A stretch of DNA of 64,000 nucleotides, taken from NCBI GenBank assembly GCA_035532735.1, contig DATKQM010000013.1, forward strand, positions 62,001 through 126,000, read 5' to 3'. Below the pieces are notes generated by a model, which made no database searches, was not told where the DNA came from, and saw nothing but the letters and a program-made list of their open reading frames with translations. Position numbers and translations under genes: made by a program. This DNA is from Chersky-840 sp035532735 (GTDB lineage: Bacteria; Actinomycetota; Acidimicrobiia; Acidimicrobiales; UBA8190). Below, piece after piece: positions 27,808 through 36,053 of the stretch (its first letter is position 1; each line of letters begins with the position of its first letter).

Positions 27808-29364
27808 ATGAGGAACGGCACCTGGCGGGCGTCGCCGCTCGCCCTCGTCAGCGCACTGGTCATCGCGGCGGCCGCGATTCTGAGTTTCTTCCTCGCCAAG
27901 CACAGTGTCGACAGCCAGAACCAGGCGCTGCTCAGAGAAGACGTGACCCAAGCTGCCGGGTACGTCTCGTCGTTGACATCGACGCTCAGCTCGACCCTGG
28001 ATGCACTCGCCCCCGGGGTCACGTCGACCAACGGCTCAGCTGCGGCCTTCGAAGCTCAAGCCAAACCCCTCGCCGGCGGTCCGTTCACGCTGTTGTTGGC
28101 CCGGAAGAGCGGTGCCAACTTCGTGGCCAGCGCCGTCGCCGGGAACGGGTTCACCAAAGGCGAGGTGCTCGACGCCCCGCTGACGGCCGTCCTCGGCAAG
28201 GCGGGCTCGAGTGTCGTGCCCGGACCCGTCACCTACGACGGCAAGACGTCGACATTCGGATTGGGTCTTGGACCCCCGTTGGTCCCTGAAGGTTTCGCAA
28301 TTTATGAACTGGTCACGCTCGACCCCTTCGTGGCGACCACGGCCACCCAGGCGGCGCCGTTCCATGTGCTGCGGGCCGCGGTCTACGCGACGCGGGTGCC
28401 GACGACGGGCCAGTTGGTCCTGGCCAATACCCGGGCTCTGCCCTTGACGGGCACCACCTTCGTAGCACCCGTGGCCGTCGGATCGGGCTCCTGGTGGCTG
28501 GTGGCAGAGGCCAAGAGTCCGCTGGCGGGCCGGTTCCCCAATGCCGCGCCGTATGTCGTCCTCGTCTTCGTCCTGCTCCTGGCGCTGGCAGTGGGAAGCG
28601 TGATCGAAGTCGTCGTGCGCCGACAGCGTTACGCGAGCGCCCTAGTCGCCGAGCGGACCACCGAGCTCCTGGCTTCTCAAGAGGCCCTTGTCCGCAGCGA
28701 ACGGTTGTCGGCCGTGGGGCAGATGACGACAGTGGTCGGCCACGAATTGCGCAACCCCTTGGGCGCGGTCATGAATGCCTTGTACATGCTCCGGCGTTCG
28801 CTCGGCGATCCCGCCGCGGCGGAGCCACACCTCGCCGTCGCCGAGCGCCAGACCGCTCGGGCCGTGAACCTGGCTCAGGACCTCACTGCTTACATGCGGG
28901 AACGAGAGCCCGAGCTCGCGCCCATGGATTTAGCTGAAGTTCTCAGCGACGTCCTTGAGGTGACACCCAAGCCGACTAATGTCGTCGTGGTCGACGATGT
29001 CGGCTCGATCGAATTGAATGCCGATTCCAAACAGATCGCCCAGATCCTCACCAACCTGGTGGACAACGCCTACCAGGCCATGCCCGACGGTGGCTCCCTA
29101 CGGATCGAGGCCCATACCGAGGGTGCCACCGCGATCATCACCGTCGAGGACAGCGGGGAAGGAGTCGACCAGGAGCTCGTGGAGCGGTTCTTCGAGCCCT
29201 TCTTCACGACGCGTTCGGATGGGACCGGACTCGGACTGGCCATCGTGAGGCGTCTGACCGATGCCCACGGCGGAGAGATTTCGATCCAAAACGGGCCATC
29301 AGGTGGCGCCGTCGTCACGTTGCGCCTACCGATCGAACCCACCCGCGAGCTGGCATGGCGATAG
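27808..29364 (+). CDS. Membrane sensor histidine kinase
   Basis: The 518-residue protein has two transmembrane helices (about residues 8-30 and 248-270) enclosing an extracellular sensor region of roughly 215 residues. A short coiled linker leads to the dimerisation domain with the H box GHELRNPLGAV (His312). The ATPase domain shows the N box ILTNLVDNAYQAM, G1 DSGEGV, F box FFEPFFTT and G2 GTGLGLAIVRRL. The sensor region has no family I recognise. Start at ATG 27808 with GGGGAGG 6 bp upstream. The following response regulator frame overlaps its 3' end. Confidence 0.92.
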   Translation: MRNGTWRASPLALVSALVIAAAAILSFFLAKHSVDSQNQALLREDVTQAAGYVSSLTSTLSSTLDALAPGVTSTNGSAAAFEAQAKPLAGGPFTLLLARKSGANFVASAVAGNGFTKGEVLDAPLTAVLGKAGSSVVPGPVTYDGKTSTFGLGLGPPLVPEGFAIYELVTLDPFVATTATQAAPFHVLRAAVYATRVPTTGQLVLANTRALPLTGTTFVAPVAVGSGSWWLVAEAKSPLAGRFPNAAPYVVLVFVLLLALAVGSVIEVVVRRQRYASALVAERTTELLASQEALVRSERLSAVGQMTTVVGHELRNPLGAVMNALYMLRRSLGDPAAAEPHLAVAERQTARAVNLAQDLTAYMREREPELAPMDLAEVLSDVLEVTPKPTNVVVVDDVGSIELNADSKQIAQILTNLVDNAYQAMPDGGSLRIEAHTEGATAIITVEDSGEGVDQELVERFFEPFFTTRSDGTGLGLAIVRRLTDAHGGEISIQNGPSGGAVVTLRLPIEPTRELAWR

Positions 29365-29403
29365 CAACCGAACCCCGGTTGTTCTTCGCGTACGCTCCGG
29401 ACC

Positions 29404-29439
29404 GGAGAACGACGCGGAGAACGACGCGGAGAACGACGA
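29404..29439 (+). repeat. 12-bp tandem repeat after the kinase gene
   Basis: Three consecutive copies of ggagaacgacg(c/a) lie between the kinase stop and the response-regulator core. If the regulator frame is read from its earliest ATG (29355), they would encode an arginine-threonine repeat. Confidence 0.85.
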
Positions 29440-29555
29440 GGTGTAAGTGCACCGCCGATGCCGACCGGTCCAAGGTCGCGGGCTCTTCATCACCCCACGT
29501 GCCGGGGTCTTCCGGTTCTGACGGTCACTTCGACGCCCGGGACGACAACGTGACG

Positions 29556-29990
29556 ATGGCGGCCACGACAACGACGGCGGCGAAGACGACGACGGCGGCG
29601 GAGACGACGACGGCGGCGGAGACAACACAGACGAGTGCCGACGTGCTCGTCGTCGACGACGACGCCGATGTCCGGTGGTCGGTGGCAGAGGTCTTGCGAT
29701 CGGCAGGCTTCAGTGTGGCCGAAGCGGAGGACGGTGAAATCGCTCGGGGCATGTTGGGCACGGGGAGCTACCGCATGGTCCTCCTCGACATGAGGATGCC
29801 CCGGCGAGACGGGGTGTCGCTGATCGAAGCGGTGGGGGAGGTGCCGCCGGTCATCATCCACTCTGCCTATTCACTCGACGCATCAGACCGTGAGCGCCTC
29901 GGGTCCAAGGTGGTGGACTTTCTGCACAAGCCGGTCTCACCGCAGAAGCTCCTCCGAGCGGTCGAGGCCGTGCTCGGAAGTGGAGGTTGA
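29556..29990 (+). CDS. Single-domain response regulator (receiver only)
   Basis: The receiver domain has the acidic pair in DVLVVDDDADVRWSVAEVL, the phosphoacceptor aspartate in VLLDMRMPRRDG (Asp78 with this start), a serine switch in IHSAYS and the lysine in FLHKPVSPQK. There is no output domain, so it may act as a phosphorelay intermediate or by protein contact, as CheY-like proteins do. An N-terminal tail of threonine-alanine repeats precedes the receiver. The start is uncertain: the frame is open back to an ATG at 29355 inside the kinase gene, which would add 67 low-complexity residues. I prefer 29556 because the upstream codons look non-coding. Confidence 0.82.
   Translation: MAATTTTAAKTTTAAETTTAAETTQTSADVLVVDDDADVRWSVAEVLRSAGFSVAEAEDGEIARGMLGTGSYRMVLLDMRMPRRDGVSLIEAVGEVPPVIIHSAYSLDASDRERLGSKVVDFLHKPVSPQKLLRAVEAVLGSGG
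29567..29620 (+). repeat. 18-bp tandem repeat in the response-regulator gene
   Basis: Three units of gac(g/a)acgacggcggcg(g/a)a are arranged head to tail and encode three Thr-Thr-Thr-Ala-Ala-Lys/Glu hexapeptides at the N-terminus of the receiver protein. Confidence 0.9.
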
Positions 29991-30147
29991 CCTCGAACCG
30001 CTGTGCCGGGGCTCGGTGTCCCAGCAAAATCTCAGGTTTCTCGCCGAACGCGATACCCCCGCCAGCACGTCGGTCTTCGTCATCAGCCTCTCGTGACCGG
30101 TCGACCGCGCTGTTCGCAATAGGAGCTGTTGCAACCCCACCGCTATC

Positions 30148-30858
30148 ATGGCGAAGGTGAGTGACGGCGCCGTGGGGGCGGATGCTGGTCGGAACGGTGG
30201 GGTCCTTCGGGTTCTCGTCGTCGACGATCACGAGGTTCTGCGCACCGGCACGCGCCAGGTCCTCGAAGCATCGGGAGACATCGTCGTGGTGGGCGAGGCC
30301 GACGATGGAAAAGCGGCTCTCGCCCTGATCGAGGAGCTGGACCCCAACGTCGTTCTCATCGACATTCGCCTTCCTGACCGAAGTGGCATCGATGTCACTC
30401 GCCACCTGACACGCACCCACCCTGGGGTGCACGTGGTGATCCTCTCCGCCTACGACGATGACGACTTCGTTCGCGCCGCCCTCGAGGCCGGTGCGACGGG
30501 GTACCTCTTGAAGACCATGGCACGTGACGACCTGGTGGCGGCGGTCCGGGCCGCGGCGCAGGGAACCACGGTCCTCGACCCGGTCTTGTCGCCGCGCCTG
30601 GCCGGAGCACACAGCACTTGGGGTCCGGGCACCGGGCCCCGGCTCACGTGGCGAGAGCGTGAAGCCGTGGAATTGGTGGCCGAAGGGTTGTCCAACAAGG
30701 CGATTGCGGCGCAGCTCGGCGTCAGTGTCCGGACCGTCGAGGGTCACCTCAACCACGTCTTCACGAAGCTCGGCGTGGAGTCACGCACCGAGTTGGTCCG
30801 CTACGTCTTGACCCAGGGCTCGATCTCCTCGACACCATCGGCTGATCTCGAGTCCTGA
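30148..30858 (+). CDS. NarL/FixJ-family response regulator
   Basis: The 236-residue protein has an N-terminal receiver domain (VLVVDDHEVLRTGTRQVLEA; phosphoacceptor Asp72 in VLIDIRLPDRSG; switch serine in VILSAYDDD; lysine in YLLKTM). A C-terminal LuxR-type helix-turn-helix follows, seen in LTWREREAVELVAEGLSNKA and GVSVRTVEGHLNHVFTKLG. It lies 157 bp after the single-domain receiver and is the probable DNA-binding output of the kinase at 27808. No ribosome binding site is visible before the ATG; a GTG at 30157 is an alternative start. Confidence 0.92.
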   Translation: MAKVSDGAVGADAGRNGGVLRVLVVDDHEVLRTGTRQVLEASGDIVVVGEADDGKAALALIEELDPNVVLIDIRLPDRSGIDVTRHLTRTHPGVHVVILSAYDDDDFVRAALEAGATGYLLKTMARDDLVAAVRAAAQGTTVLDPVLSPRLAGAHSTWGPGTGPRLTWREREAVELVAEGLSNKAIAAQLGVSVRTVEGHLNHVFTKLGVESRTELVRYVLTQGSISSTPSADLES

Positions 30859-30861
30859 ACC

Positions 30862-30881
30862 GGGTGGTCGAACGATCACCC
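30862..30881 (+). terminator. Possible terminator hairpin after the NarL-type regulator
   Basis: An 8-bp stem with one G-T pair (gggtggtc and gatcaccc, loop gaac) begins 4 bp after the stop codon. It lacks a T-run. From here to about 31167 I see no convincing gene. Confidence 0.4.
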
Positions 30882-31167
30882 AGGTGGATTCTCGCGGTTG
30901 ATCGCAGGTAGTACCCCGCTAGGCGCGGTTCGGGGCCGGGCGTAGCGTTGCTATGGCGACCCCGGGGAACCCCGCATCCCCTTCCTGGCAGGGTCGCAGT
31001 ACAGGAGATCGGTCAGGTGCAGTAGCTCCCTGCGCTTCGCCGTCAACCTGGAGCATGGCGTGTGTGGTTCCCGCCACACCATCGGGTCGGGTGGGACATG
31101 GGCAGTGTCATGGACGTGTTGGCGCTGCCATGTCCCGCCACCCTTCATCCAACCGAGGGAGTGTGTG

Positions 31168-31611
31168 GTGACAGTCTGCAAAGGCAGTCTCGTCGTGCAC
31201 ATGGACGGGACTCCTATCTTCTGTTCCGAAGAGCTCGCCGGTCGACGGTGTGGAGAGCTCAGCTATGAGCGGCACCGGATCTTCCGATCCTGTGGTCTGA
31301 CCTTCGTCCGTGGGTGCCCCCAGTGCCGCCACCTCGATGCGGTAGCGTTGTTGGCTCCCTCGGCGCATCGGGCAATTCGTGCAAGACCTCGAGGCCGTGA
31401 TCGCGGCCGCCGGCCGGTTCTGGTCGGCGTGGACCGCAGCGATCGAGAACGACGGAGATGACATGACATCCCCGCAGACCTGGTCATCGAGGTGCACGCG
31501 GCGGCGCGGGAACTGATCGGTGCGACCGGGGCCCGGTACCTGCGCGGCGCCTATGACGTGCTCGACCACCTTGTGCTCGAGATCAAGCGGGCGTATCCGG
31601 CGGTGAACTGA
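31168..31611 (+). pseudogene. Frameshifted gene relic of unknown family
   Basis: Three adjacent stretches read like one protein but in changing frames. From the GTG at 31168 one frame gives HMDGTPIFCSEELAGRRCG and ERHRIFRSCGLTFVRGCPQC. From about 31346 a second frame gives RIGQFVQDLEAVIAAAGRFW and SAWTAAIENDGDD. From about 31466 the first frame resumes with DLVIEVHAAARELIGATGAR and LDHLVLEIKRAYPAVN to a stop at 31611. Two single-base changes would join them into one protein of about 145 residues with paired cysteines near the N-terminus. A short direct repeat (gtgaactgaccccggcg) follows the stop. Decay is likeliest, but sequencing error cannot be excluded. Confidence 0.45.
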
Positions 31612-31647
31612 CCCCGGCGTGAACTGACCCCGGCGGTGGCCTTGCGA

Positions 31648-33297
31648 TCAGGCGGGCCGGCCCCCGGGGCACCACGGGTTCTCGGGAACCCCGCGACAGG
31701 GGTTGGGCATCGACGGCAGGTTGGTCGGGAGGGGGCGCATCGTGATCACCGTGATCTGCGGATACTGCGACCCCGGCGGACACGTCCCGAAGCCCGTGTC
31801 ACACAGCACCTGTCCGAGAAGGGCGCCCCCGGTGTTCGAGACAGCCAGAGTCCCGTTGCAGGTGGGCTGGCTCTGCTCCAGGCCCGCTGGGGCGCTGCCC
31901 GCGGGGGCGGTGTTTCCTGCGTAGCAATTCCGAGCTCCGTTCCCGTTGATCACGATCTGGCCGAAGTCCGCATTGGACTGGTTGCCGAAGTACCCGTCGT
32001 GGGTGAAGGTGTTGTCGAGCAGGGCGTCACCTTTGGGGTCGTAGACACAGCCGAACCCCGTGAGCTGCGCTCCTCCCGTCCCGGCACAAGTCTGCCCGTC
32101 GACGGGCGGGTTGCTGTCGGGGTAGGGAACGAAGAGGACTCCCCAGGCGCCGTTGTTCGAAAAGGTGTTGTCCATGACCGTGTCGTTGGCCCCCCCCGAG
32201 ACGGTCATCCCCGTGCCGGTGGGACCGGCGCTGGCGCTGCCTGCCTGGGGCACGTCGGGGTCGTTGTTGTCATGGACCGAGTTGTGGATGAACACCCAGC
32301 ACGAGTGGGTGTGGGTGATCGGGCTCTTGGCGTTGTGGGGGCAGGCGCCGTTCTGCGGCGCGGGAGCGTCACCGTCGATCTGGGTATTGGTGTCGACCCC
32401 GTCTTGGTTGTTGTCGAACTGGGAGTTCTCGATGACGATCGCCCCACCGGAGTTGGTTCCCGAATACCCGAGGGCGTTGAACTCCATCCAGGCGTGGTTG
32501 ATGGTCACCCCACACACCTGAAGGCATGCTCCGACGTACATCCCGGAGTCGTTGAAGTTGCTGGCGTAGAGCTGGTCCCACAAGCCAGGCCCTTGGGCGT
32601 TGGAGGAAAAGATCCCGTACGCCGCCGCCGTGGCCTCGCCCTGGTAATAGGTCGATGTGGCGGTGATGTACCGACCGGTGTAACCGTGCAAGCCGATCAG
32701 ACCGGAGTCCGCGCCACCGTTCCACCAGATCTCGTTACCCGAATCGCCGGTGCCACTGAGGAAGTTGCAGGCCGTGAGGTTCTCGACGCTCACATTGTCC
32801 GCTTTCCATACGACGATGCCGTTGCGACCGATGGCTTTTCCGTCCGATCCCACGAGGCCGAGGTTCTGCTGAGCCGGCGCCGGGCTGCAGGGGGTGGCGG
32901 CACCGGGCTTGGTGCCGTCGACAATCACGGTGCTCCGATCCATCCCTCGAAGGTGGATGTCCGACGTCGTGATGAGGACGCCTCCGAACTTGCCGTGATC
33001 GGTACTGGCGGAAGGGCTCGTCTCGTCGTCGGTCTCGTGATAGTCACCCGGTGCCACGAGGATCCAGTCGCCGTGCCGCGCCGCGTCGACGGCGTCTTGG
33101 ATGGTCCGGTATTTCCCGGTGTGACCGTCGAAGGTGCCCACCGTGAGCACGTGGCCCGTGGTCGCTGCGGTCGTCCCCGACCCCGTTCCTTTGGTCGCCC
33201 CTGTTCCCGAGCTGCACGCCGCCAGAGCCGTCCCCAACAGGGCCGTCCCGAGCACACCGATGGACAACCGGCTTCGCCACCTTGGCCGTCGAACCAC
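31648..33297 (-). CDS. Lipoprotein with right-handed beta-helix repeats
   Basis: The 549-residue protein starts with a lipoprotein signal (RLSIGVLGTALLGTALAACS; lipobox LAAC with the cysteine near residue 28). The mature part carries a pectate-lyase-like opening (KYRTIQDAVDAARHGDWILV, then APGDYHE) and many short repeated strands with asparagine ladders, such as NGIVVWKADNVSVENLTACN and AIVIENSQFDNNQDGVD, typical of parallel beta-helix proteins acting on or binding carbohydrates. The GTG at 33297 has an excellent GGAGG 7 bp upstream, so I prefer it to the TTG at 33369. The enzymatic role is not shown by the sequence. Confidence 0.83.
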   Translation of the reverse strand: MVRRPRWRSRLSIGVLGTALLGTALAACSSGTGATKGTGSGTTAATTGHVLTVGTFDGHTGKYRTIQDAVDAARHGDWILVAPGDYHETDDETSPSASTDHGKFGGVLITTSDIHLRGMDRSTVIVDGTKPGAATPCSPAPAQQNLGLVGSDGKAIGRNGIVVWKADNVSVENLTACNFLSGTGDSGNEIWWNGGADSGLIGLHGYTGRYITATSTYYQGEATAAAYGIFSSNAQGPGLWDQLYASNFNDSGMYVGACLQVCGVTINHAWMEFNALGYSGTNSGGAIVIENSQFDNNQDGVDTNTQIDGDAPAPQNGACPHNAKSPITHTHSCWVFIHNSVHDNNDPDVPQAGSASAGPTGTGMTVSGGANDTVMDNTFSNNGAWGVLFVPYPDSNPPVDGQTCAGTGGAQLTGFGCVYDPKGDALLDNTFTHDGYFGNQSNADFGQIVINGNGARNCYAGNTAPAGSAPAGLEQSQPTCNGTLAVSNTGGALLGQVLCDTGFGTCPPGSQYPQITVITMRPLPTNLPSMPNPCRGVPENPWCPGGRPA

Positions 33298-33427
33298 TCT
33301 GCGACCTCCGCTTTCCGCCCACTCGCACGGTGCCCCGTGCCTTGCACGGCGATGTCGGGAACTTAGCAATCGTTCCCGGATGGTGCCGTAGTCTCAGTCA
33401 CAAGACCAAGACCTGAGGGAGTCACAC

Positions 33428-34351
33428 ATGGACACGGCACCGCTCCGAGGGGCGAAGATCGTCGTCACCGGGGTCACCGGACAGGTCGCCGAGCCACTGG
33501 CCTGCGCGCTGGCGCGTGACAACGAGGTGTACGGCGCAGCTCGCTTCAATGACGCCGCGGCACGCCGGCGCCTGGAAGATGGCGGCGTCCGATGCGTGGT
33601 GGTCGACCTCTTGGACGGCGAGCCGAATAGGCTTCCCGCCGACGCCGACTACGTCCTGAACTTCGCGGTCACCAAGACCAACGACTGGGATATCGACCTC
33701 CAGGCCAACAGCGGTGGGCTGGCCTGGCTCATGGAGCACCACCGAAACGCCCGTGCCTTTCTGCACTGCTCGACCACCGCGGTGTACAAGCCGATGGGCC
33801 ACCATGTCTTCGCCGAGACGGACCCGCTCGGCGACAACCATGGGGTGTGGCCCTTTCTGCGGACCTACAGCATCTGCAAGATCTCGGCCGAAGCGACGGC
33901 GCGTTGGGCGGCGCAACGCTTCGATCTCCCGACGGTCATCACGCGGCTGTCTGTCCCGTATGGCGACCGCGGCGGCTGGCCCTCGGTGCACGTCCACATG
34001 ATGGGCAACGGATCGGCGATTCCCGTGCATCTCGACGCCCCGAGCGTCTATCACCCCCTGCACGAGCGTGACATCCACCGCATGCTCCCAGCCTTCTTGG
34101 AGTCGGCGTCGGTACCCGCCACCGTCGTCAACTGGGGCGGGAGCACGGCGGTGAGCATCGAAGAGTGGTGTACCTATCTCGCCGGGTTGACGGGGCTCGA
34201 AGCACGCTTCGACCCCACCGAGCACACCATCGACAGCGTGCAACTGGATCTGACCAAGATGCACGAGGTCGCGGGGAAGACCGAGGTGGACTGGAAGGAC
34301 GGCATGCGGCAGATGGTGGCGGCTCGACACCCCGAACTGCTTTCGAGCTGA
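33428..34351 (+). CDS. NAD(P)-dependent epimerase/dehydratase (extended SDR)
   Basis: The 307-residue protein has the Rossmann entry KIVVTGVTGQVAEPLACALA, the catalytic serine/threonine region in FLHCSTTAVYKP, and the YxxxK pair in TYSICKISAEATARW. The usual sugar-nucleotide substrate region is varied, so the reaction cannot be named. It is flanked on both sides by minus-strand genes and appears to be transcribed alone. GAGG lies about 10 bp before the ATG. Confidence 0.85.
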   Translation: MDTAPLRGAKIVVTGVTGQVAEPLACALARDNEVYGAARFNDAAARRRLEDGGVRCVVVDLLDGEPNRLPADADYVLNFAVTKTNDWDIDLQANSGGLAWLMEHHRNARAFLHCSTTAVYKPMGHHVFAETDPLGDNHGVWPFLRTYSICKISAEATARWAAQRFDLPTVITRLSVPYGDRGGWPSVHVHMMGNGSAIPVHLDAPSVYHPLHERDIHRMLPAFLESASVPATVVNWGGSTAVSIEEWCTYLAGLTGLEARFDPTEHTIDSVQLDLTKMHEVAGKTEVDWKDGMRQMVAARHPELLSS

Positions 34352-34382
34352 GGGTTCACGCCCGGCGCGCCCGGTGCGAGGC

Positions 34383-36053
34383 TCAGGGTCGCGTGCGCAG
34401 CGCCCGGCGTTGTTGGAAGGCCTGTCGTTCGCGCCGGGCCGAATCGGTGTATTCGGGATCCTCCTCGGCGCCGAACGCGGTGAGCCATCCCCACAAGACG
34501 AGGAGACCTGACAACACGAGCACAGGAAGGTCGCCGACCCGCTCGTAGACGGTCCGACCGGTCCGGAGCCCGACGTCCCGGACGATCACGGCGCGACCGG
34601 CGAGCTCGGTGCGGGCCAGGACCCGGCCCCGGTGGTCGATCACCGCGCTGAAGCCCGTCGGCGCGGCCTGGACCACGTCGCGCCCTTCGGCGATGGCCTG
34701 GAGGCGGGCCGCGGCGATCTCCTGGGTCGGGACCTGGCTCGTGAGGTACGACGACGTGTTGGTCGGGTCGACCAGGAGATGTGCTCCGGCGCGCGTGGTG
34801 ATCCATCCGCGCTCCGCGTAGAAGACCTCGTACGACACCAGCGTCCCGAGCGGACCGGCCGGGGTGTGCAAGACGCCGTTGCCGTGGCCCGGGATGGCGT
34901 CGAGGGGGACGCTCGAGAGATCGGCGAGATGCTTGAAGAATCCCCGATACGGGATGTACTCACCGAAGGGCACCCGGTGCACCTTTTCGAAGCGCGCCAC
35001 CAGCTTCCCCTGCGGTGAGAAGGCCACGATCTCGTTGCGGAAGCTCTGGGTCGAGACGGTCTCGGTCACTCCCACCAAGAGCGTGGCGTGGAGTCGTGTG
35101 GCCAGTGCTCCCAGTTGCTTCTCGATCTGGGTCCCGTCGATGGGCGCGTCGAGTGACACGACATCTTCGGGCCACACCACCAACGACGGGGCCCTGCCGC
35201 CGTCGTGCGACGCGATGTCAGCGGTGGCCGCGAACTGCGCCGCGGTCACGGTGGCCGGATTGACCTCGGACTTCCGGAGCCCGCGCACGCCGCCGCCCTG
35301 GACCGACGCCACCCGAAGGGTGGTTGCGGCTTTGCCACCGTCAGGAGCATGCGCGCCCCACGTCCCGATGCCGACCACGACCACCACAACCGCCGTCCCG
35401 GCGAACACGGCGCGGAGTGCCTTTCGGCCCGGACGCGCCGATCGGCTCGTCCCGACCCGGGCGCGGCGCAGGGCCGGCAGCGAGGTGGCCAAGATGGCGA
35501 CCCCGGCGCCGCCGAGCCAGACGAGACCGACGAGCAGCAACGGGCCACCGAGTCGAGCTGCCCCCGCCAGTGGGCTCGAGGCCTGGCCCAGGGCCACACC
35601 GCCCATGGGAAGGCCACCGAAGGGCCACGTCGAGCGCAGCGCTTCGGCGAGGACCATGGCGCCGGTGAGCGTCGCGGTGCGTCCCCGCCGCCCGCGCCGG
35701 GCCACGGCGCAGGCGAGGGCGGGGCCCAACGACTCCACGGCCATGAGGACGATGCCCCCGTAGGTGTTGAACGTCGTCGCCCACCACAGTCCGGGGACGA
35801 ACAGGCCGAGTCCTGCCATCCACCCGGCCAGGAAACGGGTGCGCAGTCGCAAACCGCCGAGCCGCCACCACAGAAGGCCAGCAGCCGGGAAGGCGAGGAT
35901 CCAGAACCCCCACGGGGGAAGGGACAAGGCCAGGCCCAAGCCCGCCCCGAGCGACGGGACCACGACCCGACCCCAACGTCGACTGGGTCGGGCACGGTGT
36001 GCGCCGACGCGACGATGGCTCGGTGCCGCGTTCGCGACGACGGTGTCGCTCAC
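34383..36053 (-). CDS. lnt: Apolipoprotein N-acyltransferase homologue with Ser at the catalytic Cys position
   Basis: Lnt adds the third acyl chain to the N-terminal cysteine of lipoproteins. This 556-residue protein has an N-terminal block of about six helices and a C-terminal nitrilase domain. The expected Glu-Lys-Cys triad appears as Glu296 (VVWPEDV), Lys357 (RFEKVHRVPFGEYIP) and, in place of cysteine, Ser407 (GTLVSYEVFYAERG). A final helix follows near residue 515. The GTG start at 36053 overlaps the hemY stop (GTGA). With the key cysteine replaced, activity is in doubt, although the rest of the domain is well kept. Confidence 0.85.
   Translation of the reverse strand: MSDTVVANAAPSHRRVGAHRARPSRRWGRVVVPSLGAGLGLALSLPPWGFWILAFPAAGLLWWRLGGLRLRTRFLAGWMAGLGLFVPGLWWATTFNTYGGIVLMAVESLGPALACAVARRGRRGRTATLTGAMVLAEALRSTWPFGGLPMGGVALGQASSPLAGAARLGGPLLLVGLVWLGGAGVAILATSLPALRRARVGTSRSARPGRKALRAVFAGTAVVVVVVGIGTWGAHAPDGGKAATTLRVASVQGGGVRGLRKSEVNPATVTAAQFAATADIASHDGGRAPSLVVWPEDVVSLDAPIDGTQIEKQLGALATRLHATLLVGVTETVSTQSFRNEIVAFSPQGKLVARFEKVHRVPFGEYIPYRGFFKHLADLSSVPLDAIPGHGNGVLHTPAGPLGTLVSYEVFYAERGWITTRAGAHLLVDPTNTSSYLTSQVPTQEIAAARLQAIAEGRDVVQAAPTGFSAVIDHRGRVLARTELAGRAVIVRDVGLRTGRTVYERVGDLPVLVLSGLLVLWGWLTAFGAEEDPEYTDSARRERQAFQQRRALRTRP

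Noticed and set aside
30951..31202. An 83-codon minus-strand frame after the NarL-type regulator
   Set aside because: No ribosome binding site, unusual composition and no family features.
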